DNA from: Patagioenas fasciata
Lineage: Eukaryota > Chordata > Aves > Columbiformes > Columbidae
Length of the DNA stretch: 64,000 nucleotides
NCBI RefSeq assembly: GCF_037038585.1
Contig: NC_092541.1
Coordinates: 4,461,445-4,525,444, forward strand
Reading direction: 5' to 3'
Below are positions 15,310-26,568 of this stretch, piece after piece (positions within the stretch are counted from its first letter, which is position 1; each line of letters begins with the position of its first letter). The position numbers and the translations under genes are program-made. The notes beneath the pieces were generated by a model. The model was given only the letters and a program-made list of their open reading frames with translations. It did no database searches and was not told the origin of the DNA.

Positions 15310-17815
15310 TGGTGCCACCAGCTCCTTCCCGGGTGCTAGTACGGTCAGGATGGTGCTGGATATGTCCCCAAGGCTCCCGGCAGCCTGCGCTGGAACAGGG
15401 GGACCGAGACAAGCGATGTCCGTGTGTCTGCTCCCCGGAGCCCTGCACCTTTTCCCTGCCACAGGAAACCACCAGCATCTCTCCACCTCCACCCAACCTC
15501 CTCACCCCATCCAAGAGCTGACATCTTCACAGACCCAAAGACACCCAGCAAGGAGCTGAATCAATTTTAAAGCAGGTCCCTTCTCCCCAGGTGGGGAAAC
15601 CGCTTGTCAGCAGCAACTTGGGCTCAAAGCTGCTGTTTTTCTCATGCCCCGTCTTGCATCAGCCAGGAAATCCCCAGGAAGAGCCACATTTCAAGGGCAA
15701 AGGACCTGTTTCCATAGGCACATCCCCTCCCTGCTCCATCCATGCAAAGGACACGGTGATGACACCCAGGGGTGCTGGGCAGCAGCACCCAGACCCCAAC
15801 AGCCGCAGCACTGACCTGTCACTGTCCTGTCCTAGGCCACCAGCAGGGCCCTGATCCCTCCTGGTCACTGTGGAGCCACCACAGAGCTAGCGGGGAGGAA
15901 AGGGCAATACTGGGGATCCAGGACCACCAGGAACGCACGGATGGGGACGTCTCAGGGCACAACCGGGAGCATTTCCCCCGCTGCGGTTCTGGGAACAGCC
16001 CCAGCTTTCCCCTCCCTTTCCTTCCCAGTGAAGTTTCCGGACTTGAGGGGTAAACAACCACCAGCATCATCACATCCCTCCCCAAACCAGGTCCAGCATC
16101 GCAGTCCCAAACCCCTCAACACCCCATTTGGCACCACACAGGGAGGTCACACAGGGGGTCCAGCCAGAAAAATCCCATAGGAGGTCTGCAAAGACCTGAC
16201 ACACCTCAAGACACAGCAGAGAGCTCAGCCCTCCCAGGACAAACCCAGACTTTGAGCCTTCTCGGGAGATAAATCCCATCCCCAGGCACATCCCTCCCCG
16301 CCCCACCCGTGGGTGGGTTCCCACAGAGGGGCTGAGCACCCACACCTGCTCCCCCCAGCCCCACCTGCAGCCAATATCCCACCAGAGCCACTGCCCTCCC
16401 CAAACCCGACCTGGGCTTTGGGCTTCCCCAGGTGAGCTTGGCTTAGGGGAGCGGGTTGTAGCAAAACTCCTCCAAGTTTGGAGGCGTTTTTGGAACAAAA
16501 ATGGGGTTTTCCAGCATTTCTCCCCCAAAAGCGAGACTGCGCAGTCGCCCTGGCAGTGGCTACACTGCCGTGCCTCAGTTTCCCCTGCTTAAAAATGCCG
16601 TGATTTCCTCCTGGAGCTGCCTCCAGATCCGCGGATGGGGCGGTGACACCATAGGGGGACCCATCTTCCCTGAGGATCCCCGCATCACAGCCCCCCGAGC
16701 AGAGGGGCTGTCACCCTGGTGTTACCTGCTGTGCGGGGCTGGGTCTCACGGGTGATCTGGGGCTCTGCCAGCGCTGGCAGACATGTCACTGTCACCGCCG
16801 CTCCTACACTCAGTACAAAGTCCACAGCCGCCGGCAGGGTGTCAGGGACAAGCGTCCCCAGCGCCGGGGCGGTGGCAGGGCCACCACCGCCGTCCCCGTG
16901 ACCTTGCCCCCAGCCGGGAGTCCCCGCGGGTCAGGGATGCAGCGGATGCTCCCAACGCGGTGATGCCGGCAGCGCGCTCGGCTCGGCCCGCTGGGATATC
17001 GACTGCTGGGGACGTTGGTGACAGGAGTAGGGCACGGCGATGGGCTGGGAGGGGACAGGCTGGGTGACGATGGCGGATGGCTGGTCACATCCTGCCCGCG
17101 GAGGGGGACGCAGACCCGGCCAGGGTGATGGCGGCACCGCCGGCCGCGGCTCCTGACCCCACTTGGGCCCCTCGCTGGGGCAGGATGGGGACATGTGGGT
17201 GACACCGGGCTGGTCACAGTGCAGGGGGAGGGCAGGATTTGGCCCCGGTGTGCGGGGGGGTCCCAGGAGCCACTCGATGTCAGCGTTGGCCTGATGCTCA
17301 TGCTGGTGACGAGCAGTAAAAATGAGCAAAAAAAGGGCAGGAGGGGAAAATGATCTGGAGCATCGGGGGACCAGCGCGGGGGTGGCAGCACCTGCTGTCC
17401 CCGCGGGGACACACCGGAGGGTGGATCCCTCGGGAGCTGCTGCCCAGCCCTGTCCCAGCCCTGTCCCACCCCTCCGGCACCAGCCGGGGTGGAGACACGG
17501 GGGCAGCCCGGTGACACCAGCCCGGAGTCCCTGGGGGTGCCATGGTGACACCTCGGCAGCGACACGCCACCACCATGGGCTGCACCCGGGCACTCAAGGG
17601 ACATGGGGCAGACATAGGAGACCTGGTGGGAACCCAGGGACATGCGGGGAAACCCAGAGGTCAAGGGGGCACCAGAGGGACCTTGGGACACGCAGGGAAG
17701 CCCAGAGGACATGGGGACACGTGGGGACATATGGAGACTCGGGGGACACGTGTGCGCCCCAGGTGACCCGGCCGAAGTCACCCGGGCTACAGTGCCGCTC
17801 ACCGGCTGTGCCGCC
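15310..17815. other. Region upstream of the MLCK-like gene, no gene recognised
   Basis: G+C-rich sequence, CpG-dense from about 16.8 kb onward. Its long open frames show no recognisable motif. It may hold untranslated first exons and promoter of the MLCK-like gene, whose coding start is at 15307, but I cannot fix a transcription start. Confidence 0.45.
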
Positions 17816-18040
17816 TGTGGGCGGGGCCGGCTGCGCACGCGCCGGGGGCGGGGCTAAGAGCGGAGGCGGAGGCAAGACCGTTGCGCAATGCTGTGGGCGG
17901 GGCCATGCCCGGCAGTGGGCGGGGGCAGAGCGGTGTTGTTGTGGTGGGCGGGGCCATAACCGACCGTGGGCGGGGCCAGAGCTGTGCTGGCTGCGGTGGG
18001 CGGGGCCATACCCGGCAGTGGGCGGGGCCAGGCCGTGGCG
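17816..18040. promoter_or_regulatory. Tandem array of GC boxes
   Basis: At least eight copies of gtgggcggggcc or close variants within about 225 bases, partly arranged as a larger duplicated unit with spacers such as ataaccgacc and atacccggca. GGGCGGGGC is the core site of Sp1/KLF factors, so this could be a strong CpG-island promoter or a minisatellite that happens to contain the motif. No coding exon can be attached to it with confidence. Confidence 0.6.
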
Positions 18041-18109
18041 CGGGAGCCTGACTCTGGCGCCCCCTTGTGTTCGGGACGGGGGGAGCAGCTCGTACGGGGA
18101 GCACTGAGA

Positions 18110-18510
18110 GATGGGAACTGGGAGACGGGTACCGGGGTGATGGGTGCTGGGAGATGGGTGTTGGGGAAATGAGTGCTGGGAGATGGGTGCTGGGAGATAG
18201 GAGATGGGTGCTGGGCAATATGTGCTGGGGAGATGGGTATTGGGAGATGGGTACTGGGCAAATGGGTGCTGAGAGATGGGTATTGGGAGGTGGGAGACAG
18301 GTGCTGGGAGATGGGTGCTGGGAGATGGGTGCTGGGGAGATGCATGCTGGGAGACGGGTACCGGGGAGATGGGAGACAGGTACTGTGGAGAGGGGTGCAG
18401 GGGGATGGGGAAATGGGTGCTGGGTGATGGATGCTGGATGCTGGGAGATAGGGAAACTGGGATATGGATGCTGGGATGATGGGTGCTGGGAGCCGGGTGC
18501 TGGGTAGCCA
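18110..18510. repeat. Minisatellite, gctgggagatgggt unit
   Basis: About 25 degenerate tandem copies of a 14-18-base unit (gctgggagatgggt with variants tattgggagatgggta). It creates long Gly/Trp-rich frames on one strand and Ser/His/Pro-rich frames on the other, none believable as protein. Confidence 0.9.
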
Positions 18511-18689
18511 TGGGTGTGAAAGCTGTGCCAGTGCTGGGGGACGTGTCACATCAGCTTCGGCCTGAAGAGAGAGACAGAGCAAAGCAAACTGTCCCAGGTG
18601 ACAGCGGGTGACAGGCTGGGCCTTCTGGTGCCCTGGGGACAGCACCGGGGGATGTGCGGGCAGCCAAGGGCTCCCAATGGCAGCGAGCA

Positions 18690-18756
18690 GGCAGCGGTGC
18701 AGGCAGGGGTGCAGGCAGGGGTGCAGGCAGGGGTGCAGGCAGGGGTGCAGGCAGGT
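18690..18756. repeat. 12-bp tandem repeat
   Basis: Five perfect or near-perfect copies of gtgcaggcaggg, immediately upstream of a CR1 fragment. Confidence 0.9.
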
Positions 18757-18775
18757 GGGCCCCTCATCATGAGGA

Positions 18776-18990
18776 GGACATTGAAATAGTGGAGAGAGTG
18801 CAGAGAAGGGAACGGAGCTGGTGGGGGGCTGGAGCACAAGTGTGATGGGAGCGGCTGAGGGAGCTGGGGGGTTCAGCTGGAGAACAGGAGCTGAGGGGAG
18901 ACCTTCTGATCTCTGAACTGCCTGAAAGGAGCTTGGAGCCAGGGGGGTCGGGCTCTGCTCCCCAGGAACAAGCGCCAGGAGCTGGGCTGG
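18776..18990 (+). mobile_element. CR1 LINE fragment, sense
   Basis: Contains gagcacaagtgtgatgggag, aggagctgaggggagacctt and caggaacaagcgccaggagc, the same segment seen at 60.7-60.9 kb (plus) and, inverted, at 55.7-55.9 kb. The 3' terminus is missing. Confidence 0.9.
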
Positions 18991-20570
18991 GGGCTGTTTG
19001 GCAGTGCTGGGCTCCCCTGGCTCCACCTCTGCCCCAGCACTCAGAGTTTTGCTCAAGCTCCTGCCGGTCCCAACACGCAGCTCCCTGCCCCATCCAGCCC
19101 GGCTGCCGTTCTGCTTCACCCGCAGCAGCGCAATCCTCCCGCTACGGTGTGAAACCCCCCCCTCCGACTGCAAATCCAGCCCCAAAACTGCTCCGAAAGG
19201 AGGCACCCCCTGCTATGTCACGGGTTTAAACCCAGCCTGGGGTTCTACTGGTTCCTGCAAAGCCTGGGGGCAAACCCAGCCCAGTCTGCCGGTCTGCGGG
19301 AGGCCAGTTCTGCAAGATGAGGGTTGTAAAGTGACAGCTGGTGTCCCCAAAATGTTCCTGAGAGGTGTGGAAAGGGCCACAGTACTCAGACTGTTGGGTG
19401 CCATGAAGGGCGGGAGGACCCATGGGTGGCAGATGGGTCGGTGGCTGCACCCAGATTGCTCAGCTGGACACCCTGGGTGTCGAGGGGTCCAAGACACAAA
19501 AACCCCCAACACCGGCAATGTGGGGATCGGCCCTGCACGGGGTTTCTGCCAGATCCTCCAGCTCCCCCATCCAGCCTCGACCACGGCACCGCCGGGACCT
19601 GAGCCCCCCGGCTCAGGCACCATGGAGCCGCTTGGGTCGGGACCGCGGGTCAGCGAGGCCAGCGGGGTTTTGCCTCCAGATCTTCCAGCCACCCTGTGGG
19701 CTGCCAGGGCCAAAAAATAATGGCACATCGGCAACAAATAACGGCAACCTTGCTGTTGCTCCTGCTGTGTCGTGTACGAGGCAGAGGGGCCGGGCGCTGG
19801 CTGATTCGGCACACGTGTGTGGCTCAGTTGTGCTGGGACGGCTCCGGGCTGGGAGATAAGTCCAGCGCCCAGCGAGGTGTGCGTTATCAGCGTGTCAGGC
19901 TGCTCCCCTGCTCCTGCAAACGCCTCCATGTCCCCGCCTGGCGCTGGGTTGTGGATGTTGGGGTCCCACCACGAGGACACCCGTGACCCAGGGGCTGCGG
20001 TCGGGCTCTGAGCCTCTGAAAGCACAAAACTGTGGGGAATGGGACATGAAAGGAGGCAAAACCCCTTGCGCCAGTTGGGGACTGTCTGCTCCTCAAGTTG
20101 CCAATGTCACAGCTACTGAGAGCTCGCTTCTGACACAGAAAACCCCCAAAATGGGGATCCTGTGCCTCATAGGGGTGTGTGGGCACCGGGAGGTCCCCGT
20201 GAACTCGGGGTGTGAGGAACAACAACCATGTCCACTGTGAACACCTCAGCATCTCCCCCCGCCATGGATGTGGCACCGACGTCATCAGCCCCACTGGGTC
20301 TCTGCAAAAGGGGTTTCTGTCCCCCACTGTCCCCCAAATTGTACTGGGACAGACGGACTGGGAGAGGTGGATTTGTCCCCCTTCTCCCTGCCCAAATCCC
20401 AAGATTTGGCCCATTTTGCACCTCCCCATCCCCTTTCTGCAGGAACAGCCAGGGATTTCCAGCACCAACCCTCCAGACAGAAAATGTTCAGCACAATCAA
20501 CCCCCACCCACTAAACCCATAAACACAGTGGGGCGGGAAACAACTCTTCCCTCACGTTGCCCTGTCTGTT
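18991..20570. other. Intergenic sequence, no gene recognised
   Basis: Unique-looking sequence without motifs I can identify. Open frames here lack family features. Confidence 0.45.
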
Positions 20571-20574
20571 CCAG

Positions 20575-21290
20575 TATAAGTTGGGGAATGACCTACTAGA
20601 GAGCAGTGTAGGGAAAGGGACCTGGGGGTCCTGGGGACAGCAGGGTGACCATGAGCCAGCACTGGGCCCTTGTGGCCAGGAAGCCAATGGTACCTGGGGT
20701 GGGTTAGAAGGGGGTGGTCAGTAGGTCAGACAGGTTCTCCTGCCCCTCTGCTCTGCCCTGGGGAGACCACACCTGGAATATTGTGTCCAGTTGTGGCCCC
20801 TCAGTTCCAGAAGGACAGGGAACTGCTGCAGAGAGTCCAGCGCAGCCACCAAGATGCTGAAGGGAGTGGAGCATCTCCCGTGTGAGGAAAGGCTGAGGGA
20901 GCTGGGGCTCTGGAGCTGGAGAAGAGGAGACTGAGGGGGGACTCATTCCTGGGGATCAATATGGAAAGGGGCAGTGTCAGGAGGATGGAGCCAGGCTCTT
21001 CTGGGTGACAACCACTGACAGGACAAGGGGCAATGGGTGCAAACTGGAACACAGGAGCTTCCACTTAGAGATGAGAAGCAACTTGTTCCTGGTGAGGGTG
21101 GCAGAGCCTGGCCCAGGCTGCCCAGGGAGGTTGTGGAGTCTCCTTCTCTGCAGACATTCAAACCCGCCTGGACACCTTCCTGTGGAACCTCAGCTGGGTG
21201 TTCCTGCTCCATGGGGGATTGCACTGGATGAGCTTTCCAGGGCCCTTCCAACCCCTCACATTCTGTCTTTCTGTGATTCTGTCTGTAACA
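20575..21290 (+). mobile_element. CR1 LINE 3' portion, sense, about 700 bases
   Basis: The longest CR1 piece here. It contains accacacctggaatattgtg, gaaaggctgagggagctggg and aggctgcccagggaggttgt, and ends at cattctgtctttctgtgatt ctgtctg, a diverged ATTCTATG terminus. Frames are broken by stops; no intact ORF2. Confidence 0.9.
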
Positions 21291-21499
21291 TCCACGGCTC
21301 GGCCACCAAGGAGTCACCAGCGCCAGGGGCAAGACTGGAAGCTTGGGACAAAATCCAAGGGAGACGCTTGGAAAAGCTCCTCGTGGACTTTGCTCTTGGG
21401 GTCTCTCCTGTCCTCGGGGTCCACGATGGAACTCAGGGTCACCCTGGGACATGGGAACGGGTAGAGAGGAATTCGGGGTGAGAATCATCACCTCGGCTC

Positions 21500-21975
21500 A
21501 TTCCGATAAAGAGAAGCTGCTAAATTAACCTAACACTTTAGTTACAAAAGACGTACCCAGCGTTAGCGAATCGAAATGGCAAAGTCTTTCTTACCACCTG
21601 CAAACTGAAGGGATTTTTGTCAAGTTTTAGATGCTTCTGCATGACAAGAGACGGAAGATCAAGTGATACGCTGTCTAGAAGCAGAGTGCTTGGCTTGTAT
21701 TTTAGTCATTAATAGAAGGAACTAATCGATTGTAACTAACTTCATACTAATCTTATGATTACATAACTATTTCTTAGTATAGATGTATGCTACTAATTTC
21801 CACAAATTGTAATGAATTTGCAATAATTATGTGAATATAAGCAATGCAAGAGTATCCAGTCACTGCAGCACTAATGGAGGATGATCCCCAGCGCTCCCCG
21901 GCCCTGATAGAATAAAGAATGCCCCTTAACACTAGAACTGACTTTGCTGTTGAGTTTATTTCTCTGTTTGACCCA
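21500..21975 (+). mobile_element. LTR-like segment, possible solo LTR of an old endogenous retrovirus
   Basis: A moderately A/T-rich block in G+C-rich surroundings, with tagaataaagaatgcccctt at about 21908 resembling the polyadenylation region of avian LTRs, followed by a T-rich tail. I could not define TG...CA ends or a target-site duplication, and there is no gag/pol/env coding sequence beside it. Inferred from composition and the AATAAA context only. Confidence 0.35.
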
Positions 21976-21984
21976 AAGAGGAGC

Positions 21985-22135
21985 CATGTCTGCTAATGGT
22001 GACCCATCACTGCTAATGGTGACCCATCACTGCTAATGGTGACCCATCACTGCTAACGGTGACCCATCACTGCTAATGGCGATCCATCTCTGCTAATCCT
22101 GATCCACTACTGCTAATCGTGATCTGTGTCTCCCA
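21985..22135. repeat. 20-bp tandem repeat
   Basis: About seven copies of tgctaatggtgacccatcac, the first five nearly identical and the last two diverged (tgctaatcctgatccactac). Confidence 0.95.
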
Positions 22136-22144
22136 ATCGCCATC

Positions 22145-23210
22145 CGGGGCCGGTCCTGATGCAGGATGAGGCCGTTGAAGAGTTAAACACCGGAGGGGTG
22201 AAGCAGAAGGCCGGGCCTAGGGCTGGGTACCGCTGCAAACCGGGCAGCCCCCCGGAGCCGGTTCCCCCGCCCCGCACAGGCCGCTGCGGCGAGGCCACAG
22301 CCCCCAGTGCCCGGCCCCTGCAAGGCCCCCGGCCGCGTTAGGGCCTGCGGGAGCCCTCCGCGGCACGAGACTCGCACCAGGCCCGGGTCCGGGTCCGGGT
22401 CCGTCCCCCCCGGGCCCCGCGGCGGGAGCTGGGCCGAGGCTGGGCGGGTGGCGCTCGGCACTGGGCCCGCCCCGCTCCGCCCGTCTCCATGGCAACGCGC
22501 TCACCCGGATGCGGCGCTCGCCGCTCAGCATCATGGGACAGCAAGTCTGCAGCCGCCCTGGCCCCGCGGGCCCGCCGGAGCACGGGACTACAACCCCCAC
22601 AAGCCCCCGCGGCGGAGGCGCTCCCCTACGAGTCTCATTTCCATTGGCTCCGCCAAGCCCAGCGGCAGCAGCACGGCGGCTTCTGATTGGCGGCAGCGCG
22701 GCGGGGCCCAGGCACCGGCGATGGCGGCCGAGCGGGCGGTGGGGGAGCGGCGGCCGCCGCCATTTTGTGTGTGCGGAGCGCGGCTCCGGGCAGCGCCGCC
22801 CGCCGCGGAGGGGCCGGGGAGCACCCGGGGAGCAACCGGGGAGCAACCGGGGAGCGGCGGGGGGGCCGAGCTGGCAGCGCGGGGCGGCCCGGCCGGGCCT
22901 CCCTGTCGCCGGGAGCGGAGCGCGGGTGTCCCCGCCGGCCCTGAGGTGGTTGGCGGCGCCGCTCCCGCCAGCGGCCGCTCCCCCTGTCTGCGCTGGGGCG
23001 GCGCGGGCAGCGCTGGCCCGGCCCGGGGCGGCACCGGGGGCTCGTCCGGGGGCTCCGCGGCCTCTTCCGGGGCCGGTGCGTGGGGGGAGCCCCGGCCGGG
23101 CCCTCCCGCCTCGGCCTGCGCGGGTTCCCGGCCCTGCTGCGGCGGCTCCTCCGCTCCGGCCTCACCGCCGGGCCGGGCAGGGCGGGCTGTGTGGTATTTC
23201 TTACCAAAAC
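22145..23210. promoter_or_regulatory. Orphan CpG island with CCAAT and YY1-like motifs
   Basis: CpG-dense island of about 1 kb with inverted CCAAT boxes (ccattggctccg at about 22640, ctgattggcggc at about 22683), followed by a gccgccgccattttgtg YY1-like motif at about 22752, a typical start region of a plus-strand housekeeping transcript. No known coding exon follows directly. HEXIM1, 4 kb to the right, has its own island and opposite orientation. Confidence 0.6.
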
Positions 23211-24660
23211 CCACCTTCAGACAATATTCTGTGGAGCCCGAGTGGGGCCGGTTGTGCCCATCGGGGTAAAATGGGGGAGAACAGCGCAGGTTTATAGCAA
23301 AAGCGAAATTGGGGTTGGGAAACACGTTTCCTGGCAAGGGCGGGAGCCGCTGGTTGTCCTCGCGCCATCAACAACGTACAGAAAATAACCCGTCGGATTG
23401 AATCCTTTTGTTTGGTTCCCGGGGGATCCGGTGGGGATCCCGTGGATCCCGTGGATCCCGTGGACGTGACCTCTGCCCGGGGACGGGCGCAGAAACAAAA
23501 GCGCGTGTTGGTGGGGCTGGAGGGGCAGCTCTGGGGGGCCCATAGTGACCCGGAGCCAGCGTTGTCCGAGGTGTAAACGCGGCTGTGGGAGCGAGGGCTG
23601 TGGGAATAACACAGTGGGGCTTCCTCCTGGGCAAAGGCGAAAAGAAACTAATAAAAAACCACCCCCAAACAGCTAATTTTTTGTGTAGAAAAACAATAGC
23701 CAGGGAGTTTTCTTGCTGTTGGTGAGCCCGGGCTGAGCTCCTGGCCAAGTTTCCCTCAGCGAGCGGCTCGGCCGCGGTTTCTCCCCTTTACAGATAATGC
23801 CGGTTCATCCCCCGGTGTTAACAAGACTCAGTTTCAATGTAAAACAGGGAGATTTTGGGGTCTGCTGGTACAACAGCAGATTGTGCCACCAAATGTGGAC
23901 CCTTCCAGTTAAAAACCGGATTATTCCACGTTTCGGCGCTTGCTGTTTTAGGAGGAATGTGCTTCGTTGTGACGACTACTGATGATTTTTGACTCCGGTG
24001 TTGCTTTATTAGGCTGGAGATCCAACTTCCAGTTGGTTTTGCCAAACTCCTCGTGGTTCCCCCCGTTTGCCGGGGGTTTGTGGGGCGGGAGGAGGACGGA
24101 GCGAAGGCGGAGGGGCTGATCCTCGCTTTGCTGTGTTGCAGATGGACCCGAACCGGCAGCTTTTCGGCGGTGAAGCCGTTGGCCGTGGCGCGGCGTCTCC
24201 TCTTGTACCTTCGCGAGGTGAGAACGGCCGCGGCGTCCCGAGCGGCACTGTGGGTATGGCCAGGGAACGCCACGCTAACGAAGTTAAACGATTAGCTGAG
24301 TCCTGGGCAGGACGAGTGTTACTGTCAGTCTTTATAAGACCCAGCACATCGAGCAGCCGGGTTTAACAGAGCTCAGGACCTGCGGGAAGCCCGGCTGTGC
24401 CTTCCGTTTTTTGGGGCAGGATTTGGGTTTGGCTTCACCCCAACGTTGCGGTATTAACAGGTTTTCACCCAAACTGGTTCCTTTGTTTTCATTTCCTTGC
24501 AGCCAGCAGCGTTTTCAGGGACCCGGAGTATCTGCGTTGCCTGTGCTCAGCGGAGCAGCCGGGATTAAGGCTGGAATTAAAGCTGGGAAACCCTAAAGTG
24601 GGGGCAGGAGCGAAGGGATGTTCTTCCAGGTTTGGGGAGGTGCCCTCAGCTTGTTAAGGC
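22760..24660 (+). ncRNA. Possible spliced plus-strand transcript of unknown identity
   Basis: Starting from the island at 22.2-23.2 kb, a well-formed internal exon is visible at 24142-24217: acceptor ctttgctgtgttgcag, then ATG GAC CCG AAC..., and donor GAG/gtgaga. A second acceptor (cattccttgcag) precedes exonic-looking sequence from about 24502. The first exon opens a short frame (MDPNRQLFGGEAVGRG...) in phase 1; joined to the second it gives fewer than 90 codons with no motif I recognise. It could be a long noncoding RNA, an unrecognised small protein, or a chance arrangement. Confidence 0.3.
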
Positions 24661-25565
24661 AGCGCTGAGCCCACATCAGGAGGCACTGATTGCTACAATT
24701 TAGTTTGTTGAGCTGAGTTGAGCTCTAGGCCTGGCGTTGAGCAGCTCCGTGTCCCTCACTGACCTGCCTGGACGTCCCCAAGGTCCCCGAGCGCCATTGG
24801 GGCCGTGTCTGCCGGGCGGTTGGGACGCAGGAGCTGGGATGAACCTTCGCAAGGGGACGGGCTGTTAAACCCCCCTTGGAGCGGGATGATCAGGACCTGG
24901 TTTGTGTTAAGACTTGGCTTTGTTAAAACAGACTAAAGCAGGAGGAGTTGGCGGAGTCAAAGCAGGTTGGGGAGCTCATCATCACGGTGCTTTTAGGGGA
25001 TTTTTCAAGTCTTATTAAAGCATTTGCGGATAAATTATTATTCTTAGGAGTTAAACGTAACAAATTTGGGGTAAGTAGACAGAGGGCGAACCCCGTGGGT
25101 GCCCTAAACCCGGTACCAGCCATCGCTCCGTGACAATCCTGGTGCTACGTGTGACTAACACTTCCCGTTAAGCAGGTGCTGAGACCCGAGATTCGTGACG
25201 GCGGGGGGCGCAGACCCGGGGTCGGTGCCACCGAACGCGAGGGGACTCGCTCATTGGAAGAGGCGCTGGGAGGGCAGAGGACGCGGCGCCGGAGCCACCG
25301 GATCCCTGAGCTCGGTGCTTCTCACCCCGTTCTGCCCCTCGGTGCCGGGGGAGCCCCGGTGGCTACCGGGCCCCTGGGCAAGTAGCCCTTGGTAGTTGCC
25401 GTTTTCCCTCCCCTGGAGCTGTTGGGTTTTGCCAGGTTTGGCTTCAAAACAGGCTGTGAGCCTTAAAACTGAGTCTTATGGCCCCCCCACCCCGATTTCA
25501 CACTGCCCCCCCGGCAGAGCCCAGAGCTGGGGACACCTTGATCTCCTCCCCCCGAGGTCTCACCC
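24661..25565. other. Intergenic sequence left of HEXIM1 3' end
   Basis: No gene or mobile element recognised. Confidence 0.4.
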
Positions 25566-25571
25566 CCCCTG

Positions 25572-25577
25572 TTTATT
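25572..25577 (-). terminator. HEXIM1: Candidate distal polyadenylation signal of HEXIM1
   Basis: tttatt on plus reads AATAAA on minus, about 1 kb beyond the HEXIM1 stop, in line with the long 3' UTR of this gene. A second AATAAA at 26272-26277 would give a short 3' UTR. Confidence 0.5.
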
Positions 25578-26568
25578 TATAAAACACTTTTAATAAAACA
25601 CAGTTTATCCCCCATTGTAGGGGGACACACACACACCCCCCAGCCCATCCCCAGGTACAAATCCCATTCCCAATTCTAAACCCATTGCCACCAACCCCTG
25701 CATCCTCAGCCCCTTTTACCTCACCCTTCAATTTACCCACTTGTCCCCCAGAAAACCCCAAACCCCACAGCTTCTCCTGCTTTTCTCCTCCCCCCCTAGG
25801 TAGAAAATCCAAAGGTTGGGCCCCTACCCATCGTCAGCCATTTCGGAGCAAAGCACCAACAACCAAAACTTTTCCCTGGGCCACTCCAAAACTTCACGTT
25901 TTTCCACCATTTGTGGCTTCAAAGTCCATTTTCAAGCAGTTTTTGCCCTGGTTTCAGTTAAACCGACTTAACTCTTGTTTCCTCCCAAGTTTAACTGAGC
26001 CTTTAGGTAAGGAAATCGATGTTTAACACACAGCAGAGGTGTGAGCGCTGTCCCTTATTATATCAAGAGCTCTTTTCCGTTTTCCAGGTGTTTTAACTAT
26101 GGAACAGGATTAAAAATTAAAATACATAGGAAAACATAATTAAAAGGGTTAAGTGGGAAGTTCAGCTCATTTTAATCAACCACCACAAAAACAATCCAAC
26201 ATGTTTTCCCTCCTGGAATGCCATATTTCCTAGAAATCACACCAAAACAGTTACAGTTACAAGTAATTAAATTTATTAGACTTCTATATTTTTTTTTATA
26301 GTCAGTTTTGGCCAATTTACAGCTTTCCCGGGGATTTTTTTTTCTCCTTTTTTTTGGTTTAGACACAAAAAAAATAAAATCATAAATCAAATATCACCGA
26401 TACATCAACCCCCCCACCCCATCACAGCCCACTCAAGAGTTGGGGAGCCCCGCCAGGGCCCCCGCTCCCCTTTATTCCCATTAAAAAGGGTCCGCGGCGT
26501 CTCTGTACAGCTCCATGTCACACCCCCCCCCCACTGTAAAAAGTCGTGTGTGTGTGTGTCCCCCAGTG

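Noticed and set aside
16810-17838. 342-codon minus-strand frame upstream of the MLCK-like gene
   Set aside because: Low-complexity Pro/Arg/Ser translation in CpG-rich DNA, with no recognisable motif; kept only as possible promoter/5' region.
17854-19206. 450-codon minus-strand frame
   Set aside because: Crosses the GC-box array, the 14-18-base minisatellite, the 12-base repeat and a CR1; the translation is Ser/His/Pro repeats.
22307-23337. Frames of 249-320 codons on both strands of the CpG island at 22.3-23.3 kb
   Set aside because: All frames are open because stops are rare in CpG-rich DNA; Ala/Gly/Pro/Arg composition only.
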